Of a DNA stretch of 28,706 nucleotides, positions 7,919-15,323 are shown piece by piece (position 1 is the first letter of the stretch; each line of letters starts with the position of its first letter). Both the position numbers and the translations under genes were made by a program. The notes beneath the pieces are model-generated. The model was given only the letters and a program-made list of their open reading frames with translations, was not told the origin of the DNA and did not search any database. The stretch covers positions 1 to 28,706 of the forward strand of contig JBHEMP010000011.1 of NCBI GenBank assembly GCA_046262515.1, in the 5' to 3' direction. Source of the stretch: JAXDLW01 sp046262515 (GTDB lineage: Bacteria; Chloroflexota; Dormibacteria; DASZGP01).

Positions 7919-8487
7919 TCGTACTGGCTCTGCAGCCGCGCGGCGACCGCGGTTTCGTGGATGTCGCCGAGTTGGTTGCCGTACAGGCCGGTGAGGATCT
8001 CCCAACCGGGGACCTGGAGCCGGTAGGTGATGGTCACGGTCACCGACATGCTGCAGTAGTAGCCACCGCCGCTGTAGGGGGAATCAGCATTGGAGCCCGA
8101 TGGTGTTCCCTTGGGGAGGTCGGGCCCGGCGGTGATCTTCTCCAGCTTCGGTTCCGTCGCCATCGTCTGGGCCAGGCCCATGTCGTGGTACTTGCCGTAG
8201 TGGTAATCGATAACCGCCTGGGCGTCGGCACCGTTGCGGATGGTCATGTTGGGCTCGGACTGGTCCGGGTAGCAGCCATGGATCAGGTCGTGGGCGAAGT
8301 CATTCTTGCCATCGGCGGTCTGGGGCACCTGCTTGGCCACGTGCCGCGCGATGTCGTACGCCAGCTTGTGCTCCTGGATGCGAACCGACCAGGACAGGGC
8401 CACGCCGATGCTGATGAGGATGATGGCGAGGATGATGGGCAGGATCAGGGCGAACTCGACCATGGACTGGCCCCGGCGGTTGTTCAC
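7915..8487 (-). CDS. TadE-like pseudopilin (first copy)
   Basis: A 190-residue TadE-family minor pseudopilin. The short leader VNNRRG is followed by QSMVEF, so glutamate is at +5 after Gly6, as required by the Tad prepilin peptidase. A strongly hydrophobic helix (about 12-32) follows, then a domain of about 155 residues with two cysteines near the middle and a C-terminal AVAARLQSQYE. The start is GTG 8487, which overlaps the TGA of the Flp gene as GTGA (8484-8487). The leader and helix resemble those of the neighbouring Flp pilin and second TadE, so all three are probably processed by the same enzyme, which is not encoded in this window. Confidence 0.88.
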   Translation of the reverse strand: MNNRRGQSMVEFALILPIILAIILISIGVALSWSVRIQEHKLAYDIARHVAKQVPQTADGKNDFAHDLIHGCYPDQSEPNMTIRNGADAQAVIDYHYGKYHDMGLAQTMATEPKLEKITAGPDLPKGTPSGSNADSPYSGGGYYCSMSVTVTITYRLQVPGWEILTGLYGNQLGDIHETAVAARLQSQYE

Positions 8488-8723
8488 CGGATTTTGATCT
8501 GGTCGTTGAACTTCTGAGCGCTCTCGTGGATCGCCGATGGGCTGATGGTCTCGGGGAGTCGGATGTTCCAGGTGTCGACGTTGCTACTGAGGCGGTCCGC
8601 CACGGACTTGGTTACGCCCACCTGGGACGCGAGGGCAAAGCTCATGACAACGGTTGCGGAAATGAGCGCGTACTCCAGCATGGCCTGGCCGCGCTGGGCT
8701 GGCCGCGTCCTCGCCCGCCGCAT
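8484..8723 (-). CDS. Flp-type pilin, probable major Tad pilus subunit
   Basis: A 79-residue small pilin. Its basic leader ends RG, and the cleavage context G/QAMLEY (Gly12, Glu at +5, Tyr at +6) is the exact Flp signature G/XXXXEY. A hydrophobic helix (about 16-36) follows, then a short polar tail of about 40 residues. Flp pilins polymerise into thin adhesive pili. The tail is somewhat longer than in minimal Flp pilins. ATG 8723 overlaps the TadC stop by one base (TGATG). It is encoded between the platform proteins and TadE, whereas classical tad loci often put flp first, so expression relative to the other genes may differ. Confidence 0.83.
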   Translation of the reverse strand: MRRARTRPAQRGQAMLEYALISATVVMSFALASQVGVTKSVADRLSSNVDTWNIRLPETISPSAIHESAQKFNDQIKIR

Positions 8724-9607
8724 CAGCCTTTGTTGCCGATCTGCAGGAACGCCAGCGAGCCCAGGATGATCAGCAGCGCGAGGATGTTGAGCATCGTCGG
8801 GAACGTCATCATCACCGGCGCGCGCAGTGAGCGTGCCTTGACCACCTGCTCGCGCTTGATGCGCAGCTCCGTCGACTGCCCCAGGAGCATGTCCTTGAGG
8901 TCGCGGCCGCCCAGTTGGGTGGCCTGGCCGACCGCGGCGACAAGGAAAGAGAGATCGTCATTGCGGTTTTTGCGGAGCAGCTCCTCCATGGCCACGTTGA
9001 GACGTTCCTTGAGCTGGGTGGTGCGCTCCACGACGTAGCCCAGCTCCTGGGCCAGGACCTCCTCCTTGAAGTACTTGCAGTAGTAGGTGATCCCCGCGTC
9101 GATCGACGTGCGTTCCACCGCGAGGCCGATCACCTCGAGGGCCAGCGGCAGGGCGCGGCTGATCTTGTTCTGGCGCAGCGTGGCGGCGGTCTTGATGGCG
9201 CTGTCGGGTGAGGCGAAGCCCAGGGCAGATCCGCCGAGCGCGAACAGCACCGCCATGATGGGGTTCCGGAGCAGGATCCCCATCACCAGCCCCAGGCCCC
9301 CGAAGACCAGCACCAGCATCAGCTTCATGCGCGCCACGTCCTCGATGGCGACCTGGCGCGAAACGTCGGCCTGCTCCAACTGGCGGGGAATGTCGCTGCG
9401 CTTGACCAGCTCCACGATCAACCCCAGCGCGGGCAGCCTCCTGCTCTGCCGCTGCATTTTCAGCACGGGGGCCTTGTCGCCGTCCAAAAGCGCGGGCTGG
9501 GCAACATAGGCTGAGCGCGCGCGGCGCCGGCCCACGATGACAATCCCGACCACCGCCACCACCAGGAAGACCCCCAGGCCGCCGAGGATCAAAAGAGTTG
9601 AATCCAC
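8723..9607 (-). CDS. tadC: TadC, Tad pilus inner-membrane platform protein
   Basis: A 294-residue type II secretion F-domain (T2SSF) membrane protein. It has an N-terminal helix (about 5-26), a pair of helices around 100-145 (LMLVLVFGGLGLVMGIL and IMAVLFALGGSALGF), a cytoplasmic T2SSF domain with VIGLAVERTSIDAGITYY and LNVAMEELLRKNR, and a C-terminal helix. TadB and TadC form the platform that couples the TadA motor to pilin insertion. The start is GTG 9607, one base after the TadB stop, so the two are almost certainly co-translated. TadB versus TadC is assigned by gene order after TadA and by the usual domain arrangement. Confidence 0.9.
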   Translation of the reverse strand: MDSTLLILGGLGVFLVVAVVGIVIVGRRRARSAYVAQPALLDGDKAPVLKMQRQSRRLPALGLIVELVKRSDIPRQLEQADVSRQVAIEDVARMKLMLVLVFGGLGLVMGILLRNPIMAVLFALGGSALGFASPDSAIKTAATLRQNKISRALPLALEVIGLAVERTSIDAGITYYCKYFKEEVLAQELGYVVERTTQLKERLNVAMEELLRKNRNDDLSFLVAAVGQATQLGGRDLKDMLLGQSTELRIKREQVVKARSLRAPVMMTFPTMLNILALLIILGSLAFLQIGNKG

Positions 9608-9608
9608 G

Positions 9609-10553
9609 TCAGGCCTCGATCTGCTTGAGGATGCGTTTGGTCACCCTGCGGCTGATGTAGTTCATGCCGATCGCGATGATCACCACCACAATTCCGACGA
9701 CCGTGGTGAAGAGCGGGGTGATGAACTTGGGTGTGATCAGGTAAATGAAGAGCACGAAGAAGACCGGCAGGTAGGAGACAACCGTCGCGGTGGACCGCAC
9801 CTGGGAGGTCACGGCCTCGAGTTCGCTGCGGCCGCGCACCTCGTCCTGGATGGATGACGACAGGCTGCGCAGCAGCGCGTGCGTTTCAAGACCGACCTGG
9901 TTCCCGATGGCCAGCGCGCTGGCGATCGTATGCAGCTCCGGGTAGGGGAGCTTGTCGGCCCAGATCTCAAAGGCCTCGGCCTCGGTCACGCGCAGCGCCG
10001 AGATGCGGTTGGCAAGTGAGATGAGTTCGGACTTGATGGGGTCGGCGAGGTTCGGCGTGGTGGCCTCAAGGGCGTTTACGAAGTTGCGCCCCGCTGCCAT
10101 CCCGCTGCTGACCAGGAGCAGGGCGTTGGGCAGCTGGAGCAGGAACTGCGCGCCGTAGGCGCGGGCGCGGCGGATGGCGATGGCGTAGTCGACCACAGGC
10201 ACCGCAAGGCCTACGAGGATGGCCAGGATTGGGGTCTTGAAGACCACGAAGGCAAGTCCCAGCGCGACCAGGAAGAGCGACACCTGGCGATCCAGGAAAG
10301 ATCCCCAACGGAAGCTGGCCCCGACGTCGACGGCCCGGCGGTAGCGCTTCACCACCCCGGTGTCGGCCAGCGGTGAGAGCACCCTCTCGGTGGGGCTGAC
10401 GTAGCGTGCGGCCTCGACCTGAGCGGCGCTCTCGCCCCCGCCCGTGTGGGCTGCGTAGGGGTCCGTCTTCGCCGACTGCATGATCGGCAGGATCGCGGTC
10501 ACCACCAGGTAGACGAACCCCACTGCCGCCAGTACCAGGCCTGCGACGTACAT
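9609..10553 (-). CDS. tadB: TadB, Tad pilus inner-membrane platform protein
   Basis: A 314-residue T2SSF-domain protein with an N-terminal helix (about 3-24), a central hydrophobic pair (LFLVALGLAFVVFKTPILAI), a cytoplasmic T2SSF domain containing LPNALLLVSSGMAAGRNF and HTIASALAIGNQVGLE, and two C-terminal helices near 255-300. It works with TadC as the platform above the TadA ATPase. ATG 10553 overlaps the last base of the TadA stop (TGATG), the same coupling seen at the tadC/flp junction. All motifs expected for the family are present and the length is normal. Confidence 0.9.
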   Translation of the reverse strand: MYVAGLVLAAVGFVYLVVTAILPIMQSAKTDPYAAHTGGGESAAQVEAARYVSPTERVLSPLADTGVVKRYRRAVDVGASFRWGSFLDRQVSLFLVALGLAFVVFKTPILAILVGLAVPVVDYAIAIRRARAYGAQFLLQLPNALLLVSSGMAAGRNFVNALEATTPNLADPIKSELISLANRISALRVTEAEAFEIWADKLPYPELHTIASALAIGNQVGLETHALLRSLSSSIQDEVRGRSELEAVTSQVRSTATVVSYLPVFFVLFIYLITPKFITPLFTTVVGIVVVIIAIGMNYISRRVTKRILKQIEA

Positions 10554-11875
10554 CAGCTGCCGATCTCCAGCCGGATTTTCTCTTCGCAGTCGGCAGGGTC
10601 CTTCACCCGGACGTACTCACCGGTGAACCGGCCGTTTTCGTCCTGGCCGGTGCGCTTGAACTCGAAGATGGTCTCCACTCGGACCTCCCCCTTCTCGTCT
10701 ATGCCGCACAGCTCCGCCACCTCGATGACGCGGCGTGAGCCGTCCGACAGGCGCATAGTCTGCACGATCAGGTTGACCGCTGACGAGATCTGCTTGCGGA
10801 TTGCCGAAACCGGCAGTTCCTTCGCCATCAGGATCATGGTCTCGAGGCGGCTGATCGTGTCCTCCGGGTTGTTGGCGTGGACGGTGGACAGCGACCCGTC
10901 ATGACCGGTATTCATGGCCGTGAGCATGTCGAAGGCCTCTTCGCCGCGGCACTCACCAACGACGATGCGGTCAGGGCGCATTCGCAGCGCGTTCTTGACC
11001 AGGTCCCGGATGGAAACCTCGCCCTGGCCGCTGAGGTTGGCGGGGCGAGCCTCAAGGCGCTTGATGAAGGGGTGTCGCAGCTGGAGCTCGGCGGCATCCT
11101 CGATGGTGATCACGTGCTGGTGGTCGGGGATGAAGCTGGAGAGGATGTTGAGAAGGGTGGTCTTGCCGGACCCGGTGCCGCCGGAGACCAGGATGTTCAT
11201 CCTTGCCTTGACCGCGCGCGCCAGCCAGTCGGCCATGTCCTGGGTCATCGCGCCCATGTTCACCAGCTGCTCGACCCCGAGCTTGTCCTGGGAGAATTTG
11301 CGGATGTTGATGGAGATCCCGTCGATGGCCAGCGGTGGCATCACCACGTTGACGCGGCTACCGTCGGGAAGGCGGCCGTTGACCAGCGGGTTGGACTCGT
11401 TGGCGGGCCGGTTCAGAGGACGCAGGATCACCTGCACGATCTGGTCGAGGTGAATGTTGTCCTCGAAGACCACGTCGGTGCGCTCCAGCTTGCCGCGCTT
11501 CTCGATGAATACCCGCTTGGGACCACTGACGATGATTTCCGTGACCGCCTCATCGCGCAGGAGATCGTCCAGGGGGCCGAACCCGAAGATGTTGTCGGTG
11601 ATGTACTGCAGCACCGTGGCGCGGTCCTCGACACCCAGCGCGTAGTCGTTCATCAGCCGCTCGACCACCACCGCCAGCTCTTTCTTGGCGCGCTCCGGCT
11701 TGGTTTTCACCAACTCGGCGAAGGCCGGGTCGCCCAGTTGTTCATCGAGGACCCGGCGGCGGAGCTCGGCCTTGATGGGCGTCAGGTCCCGGGGGGCGGC
11801 GCGAAGTGGCGCAACAACCGGAGCGGCGGGCGCGCCGGTAGGGCTTTCCTTGCGCAGGTATCTATTTACGCCCAA
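10553..11875 (-). CDS. tadA: TadA/CpaF secretion ATPase of the Tad pilus
   Basis: A 440-residue hexameric type II/IV secretion ATPase that powers Flp pilus assembly from the cytoplasmic face. Visible motifs are Walker A SGGTGSGKTTLL (231-242), the acidic box ITIEDAAEL (257-264), Walker B PDRIVVGECRGEE (301-313) and the His box TGHDGSLSTVHANN (323-336). Also present is the N-terminal CpaF segment GFGPLDDLLRDEAVTEIIV. The start is TTG 11875, preceded by GAGGGGAGA about six bases upstream; no ATG or GTG in frame gives a better start. It lies 18 nt after the beta-helix gene and directly before tadB. It is the best-conserved gene of the block. Confidence 0.95.
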   Translation of the reverse strand: MGVNRYLRKESPTGAPAAPVVAPLRAAPRDLTPIKAELRRRVLDEQLGDPAFAELVKTKPERAKKELAVVVERLMNDYALGVEDRATVLQYITDNIFGFGPLDDLLRDEAVTEIIVSGPKRVFIEKRGKLERTDVVFEDNIHLDQIVQVILRPLNRPANESNPLVNGRLPDGSRVNVVMPPLAIDGISINIRKFSQDKLGVEQLVNMGAMTQDMADWLARAVKARMNILVSGGTGSGKTTLLNILSSFIPDHQHVITIEDAAELQLRHPFIKRLEARPANLSGQGEVSIRDLVKNALRMRPDRIVVGECRGEEAFDMLTAMNTGHDGSLSTVHANNPEDTISRLETMILMAKELPVSAIRKQISSAVNLIVQTMRLSDGSRRVIEVAELCGIDEKGEVRVETIFEFKRTGQDENGRFTGEYVRVKDPADCEEKIRLEIGS

Positions 11876-11893
11876 AAGTGTCTCCCCTCGGAA

Positions 11894-13423
11894 TCAGCGA
11901 CGGGCCATATGGTACGCCACTGGCGCGAGGAGGATGAGAGTTCCGAGGACCAGTGCCGCGACCGGGCCGGCGGCAGATCGCCACGTTGCGCCCCGGCGCA
12001 ATGGCGCGCCGGCGGCCGGCAGCCTGGGCGTATAGGGCACATAGACGACCACGTCCCGGACGACCGAGGTCGCAGCGGGGGCTGGTGTGGCGGCCGCTGC
12101 GGCGACCTGGTATTCGTATGCGCCGATGTCGCAGGCGCTGCCGGTCCCGCTCCCCGCGTTGGCGCGAATCACACCACGCTGGTCGCGCGCGGGGGGCGGA
12201 CAGGCCGCCAGTCCAGCGTCTATGGCCGGGCTGCCCGGGCCGATCGCGCGGGTCCGGGTCCCGCCCCCGTTATCGGTCAGGGCGCCGAGCTTGGCGTCCG
12301 TCAGAGGCTTGTCACCGGGGCCCGTGAAAAGACAGGTGGCGCCGTCCTCGATGTTGGAGCCTCCGCTGAGGACCGCTCGGCCCGGGCTCGCCGCCGGGTC
12401 GACCACGGGTCCGCATTCGTCCAGCGGGTTGCCGCTGATGATGCTGTTGGCGAGGGTCAGGCCATACGTCGCAGGATCGGACGAGGTGGCGTACACGGCC
12501 GCGCCATTGAGAACGCCCCGGGCGGCCGGGCCCCGCACCGCGTTGCTTGAAAGAGTCACGTTCCTGAGGAGGGCGTGGGCCGCGTCGCTGTAGACGCCGC
12601 CACCCTGGTCCGCGAGGTTGCCGTCTATGGTGTCATTGGTCATCGTCAGGTAGGCCGACGAATACACACCTCCCCCCACGCAGCCCCTCTGGCAGGTGTT
12701 GGCGTTGATCGTGGAGCCAAGGATCGTCACGATCGTGTCCGTCCAGACCCCAGCACCCATGGCATCCGCCTGGTTGTCGGTCACGGTCACATTGCGCAGC
12801 ACCGTCGGCTGCGAACTGAAGAGCTGGACGGCGATCCCACCGCCGCGCCCGCCGCTGGCCGAACCCTGCCCCAGGGCTGAGTTATGGCTGACGACACTGT
12901 CGATCAGCTCCAGCTGACCGAAATAATGGACGAGGATGCCGCCGCCCAGCTCGTTGGGCAGCGCCCTGCCGTTGCGGATGGTGACGCCGCTGACGATCGC
13001 CTGGCGTGAAATCGTCATGACGCGGTCGGTGACCCCCGCGTCCTGTTCGATGATGGTCTTGCCGGCCCCCGCGCCTACCAGCCTGGTGCGCTGCCGCAGC
13101 TCGAGGTCACCGGCCGCGTCCGTGTCTGTGCCGGCGACGGGAGGGATGGTCAGAACGTAATCGCCCGCGGGCACGTTGATCACAGTGGCCTGGTCGGGAG
13201 CCGCTGCATTGGCGAACTGGACCGCGTGCCGCAGGCTGCAGGGCGAGGTGCACGGTGCGCCCGCGCTGGGCGCCGCCAGGTCCTGCGTGGTGTCCACCTG
13301 GACGATCGTCTCCACAGGGGTGGCCGCGAGGCTGGTCACAACGCCGAGGTACGCTCCGAGTACCGAGAGGACGCCCAGGACCCCGCCCGCCAACATCCGG
13401 GATCTCTTCGCGGTGCCGTTCAA
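11894..13423 (-). CDS. Membrane-anchored right-handed beta-helix surface protein
   Basis: A protein of about 509 residues. An N-terminal hydrophobic signal or anchor (about 10-34) is followed by CTSPCSLRHAVQFAN, the usual entry motif of secreted parallel beta-helices. Then come repeated rungs with NG/GGG turns (GGGILVHYFG, GGGIAVQLF, GAGVWTDT, GGGVYSSAY, GGGVYSDAA). A choice-of-anchor-Q-like end (GPGSPAIDAG, DQRG, CDIGAYEY) is followed by a Pro/Ala linker and a C-terminal helix (about 483-505) ending in Arg. This predicts an exposed, membrane-tethered helix suited to binding polysaccharide or surfaces. I choose TTG 13423, which overlaps the kinase stop as TTGA; ATG 13396 is the alternative. 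A beta-helix gene is not a standard tad component, so it may be a pilus-associated adhesin. Confidence 0.85.
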   Translation of the reverse strand: MNGTAKRSRMLAGGVLGVLSVLGAYLGVVTSLAATPVETIVQVDTTQDLAAPSAGAPCTSPCSLRHAVQFANAAAPDQATVINVPAGDYVLTIPPVAGTDTDAAGDLELRQRTRLVGAGAGKTIIEQDAGVTDRVMTISRQAIVSGVTIRNGRALPNELGGGILVHYFGQLELIDSVVSHNSALGQGSASGGRGGGIAVQLFSSQPTVLRNVTVTDNQADAMGAGVWTDTIVTILGSTINANTCQRGCVGGGVYSSAYLTMTNDTIDGNLADQGGGVYSDAAHALLRNVTLSSNAVRGPAARGVLNGAAVYATSSDPATYGLTLANSIISGNPLDECGPVVDPAASPGRAVLSGGSNIEDGATCLFTGPGDKPLTDAKLGALTDNGGGTRTRAIGPGSPAIDAGLAACPPPARDQRGVIRANAGSGTGSACDIGAYEYQVAAAAATPAPAATSVVRDVVVYVPYTPRLPAAGAPLRRGATWRSAAGPVAALVLGTLILLAPVAYHMARR

Positions 13424-15213
13424 AACAGCCTCTGGGGAGGGGTGCCACAGGCCCACCACATCGACTGTTCAGATGATGTCTTGTGGGTGCCCGCAGGGTC
13501 GGTCCAGGTGAGCGTGTACGCACCGTTTCCGTATACAGGGCTGGGCGGGTTTGATGAAAGCGTTGGCTGGGTTTGCGGCTGCGAATTGGTGGCGGCATGG
13601 GTCCCGCTGCTGTTGGCCTTGACGACGTCGGTGCTGGTGGCCGCGCTGGTCGAGCCATCCGCCCAGTTGATGCTCCAGGCGACGGTCACCGGGATGTCAT
13701 TTGCGGTCCCATTGGCGAAGTCGAACTGCTCCGCGATGTTGAAGATGCTGTTGCTGCCGCAGTACATGCCCGCGGCGGAGGGATAGGCCGTGGCCTGGCT
13801 GTAATAGGGGGTGCCATCCGAATAGAAGTTGCAGTTGGGAGTTCCCGGGCCCGGCGAGGCGTACGGCACGGTGCACTGCTGGAAATAGATACGCGGGCCG
13901 CTGATCGAGAGCGAAGCCGGCGCGCCCGGGACCTGGGTGACCACGAAGGTGTGGGTGGGCGAGGGGACGGTGGCCGGGGGAGGCTGGCTCGCCACGGGTG
14001 CGCTGGATGTTGCCGGCACCGATCCTGGCGGCGGCGCTACTGGCGCAGAGGCAGTTGCCGACGGACTCGGACCGGCATCCGCGGTTGGCGTGGCGCTCGG
14101 CCCGGGGTTGGCGCTGGGGGTGGACCCGGCGGTGGCGCTGGGGCGGCTGGTCACGACGCTGGTGCCCGAGTGTTGGCCGAGCAGGTTGCCCCTGACCACG
14201 AAGAAACCTCCGCCGAGGATGACCGCGGCGCCGAGCACTCCCGCGGCGATAAGGCCCCACGGCGTCGCACCCACCACCGCCTCACCGGTGGCACCGGCGG
14301 CCGCCGCGCCCACCGCGCCGGCGCCCAGGAGGCCGAGGGCGGCCAGCGCCGCGAGAACGAGTTTCTTGTGGCTCGAGCGCTTCTCCCAGTCCTCGCCGTA
14401 CGCCGCCACGGCCGCTGTTTCAAGCTCCGCCAGCAACTCGTCGGCGCTCTGGGGACGGGCATCCACGTCATGGGCGGTTGCGTGAAGCAGCATCAGCGCG
14501 ACCGGCTCGGGTAGATCATCTTTGACCGTGCGACCGTCGGGCACGTGCTCATTGATATGCCTGCGCATAACCGCGAGCGCGTTGTCGCCCCTGAAGGGGA
14601 CCTTGCCGGTAAGCAGTTCGAAGAGAACGACCCCGGCCGAGTAGAGATCGCTGCGGGGGTCCACATCTCCACCCGCGGCCTGCTCCGGGCTCATATATGC
14701 CGCGGTGCCGCCGCCTATTCCACCCGCGGCGCCCGGCCCGGCTGAACGCGGTACGGCCTGGCCGAAGTCCGCCAGTTTGCTGACGCCCTCTCGGTCGGAC
14801 AGCATGTTCTCCGGCTTGACATCACGGTGGACGATGCCCAGCTCGTGGGCCGCGCCGAGACCCTTCAACGCACCCTTGAGGATCCCCAGGGACTGTTCCG
14901 GTGTCAGCGGGCCCGCGTGGTCGATGATGGACCGCAGCGACGCCCCATCGATGTACTCCGTGACGAGGGCTGCCTCACCGGGCTCCTCGATGAAATCAAA
15001 GACCCGGACGCAGTGGTCGTTGTCGAGCCGAGCCATCGTCCGCGCTTCCTCGCGGAACCGCTCCAGGAAGGCAGGGTCTGTGGCGAGAGACGGCGCCAGC
15101 TGCTTGATGGCGACGGGGCGGTCCAGTTGATGATCGAGCGCCAGCAGCACTGTGCCGGTGGCGCCACTGCCGAGGACGCGCTCGACGGTGTACTTGGCGG
15201 GAAGAGCAGGCAT
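13420..15213 (-). CDS. Membrane Ser/Thr protein kinase C (Hanks type) with Cys-containing C-terminal domain
   Basis: A 597-residue kinase. The glycine loop GSGATGTV is at 15-22, catalytic Lys is in VAIK (37), HRDVKPEN has catalytic Asp131, DFG is at 149-151 followed by Gln, and YMSPEQ is at 173-178, so it should be active. The activation segment is the unusual SAGPGAAGGIGGG and lacks the usual Thr cluster. A conserved AYGEDWEKRS (271-280) precedes two hydrophobic stretches (about 285-308 and 319-341). A Ser/Pro/Ala linker (350-420) and a beta-rich C-terminal domain (430-597) with four cysteines follow. That domain resembles the one in the kinase at 18307-20016. No PASTA repeats are seen. The gene starts with ATG 15213 after a 110 nt gap and overlaps the beta-helix gene by 4 nt. 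Confidence 0.93.
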   Translation of the reverse strand: MPALPAKYTVERVLGSGATGTVLLALDHQLDRPVAIKQLAPSLATDPAFLERFREEARTMARLDNDHCVRVFDFIEEPGEAALVTEYIDGASLRSIIDHAGPLTPEQSLGILKGALKGLGAAHELGIVHRDVKPENMLSDREGVSKLADFGQAVPRSAGPGAAGGIGGGTAAYMSPEQAAGGDVDPRSDLYSAGVVLFELLTGKVPFRGDNALAVMRRHINEHVPDGRTVKDDLPEPVALMLLHATAHDVDARPQSADELLAELETAAVAAYGEDWEKRSSHKKLVLAALAALGLLGAGAVGAAAAGATGEAVVGATPWGLIAAGVLGAAVILGGGFFVVRGNLLGQHSGTSVVTSRPSATAGSTPSANPGPSATPTADAGPSPSATASAPVAPPPGSVPATSSAPVASQPPPATVPSPTHTFVVTQVPGAPASLSISGPRIYFQQCTVPYASPGPGTPNCNFYSDGTPYYSQATAYPSAAGMYCGSNSIFNIAEQFDFANGTANDIPVTVAWSINWADGSTSAATSTDVVKANSSGTHAATNSQPQTQPTLSSNPPSPVYGNGAYTLTWTDPAGTHKTSSEQSMWWACGTPPQRLF

Positions 15214-15262
15214 GAAGCCGCACTATGACATGCCGGCACCGTCGCGAGTGCGCAGAATTACC

Positions 15263-15288
15263 CATTCCGGCCGCCGCCGCGCGGAATG
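15263..15288. repeat. 7-bp inverted repeat upstream of a kinase gene
   Basis: CATTCCG (15263-15269) and CGGAATG (15282-15288) are perfect reverse complements with a 12 nt GC-rich spacer. They lie in the 110 nt gap between the TadZ-like gene and kinase C, about 50-75 nt before its ATG. This is one of the few non-coding gaps in the block. It could be an operator or an mRNA hairpin; a CATAGT about 9 nt before the ATG might be part of an internal promoter. Function is not shown. Confidence 0.4.
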
Positions 15289-15323
15289 CGGCGTTCCACA
15301 CCACGCCCTCGAGGTAGTGCCGG

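Noticed and set aside
10877..12550. 557-residue forward frame antisense to tadA and the beta-helix gene
   Set aside because: It spans two real reverse genes and the gap between them; composition is that of a complement frame with no motifs.
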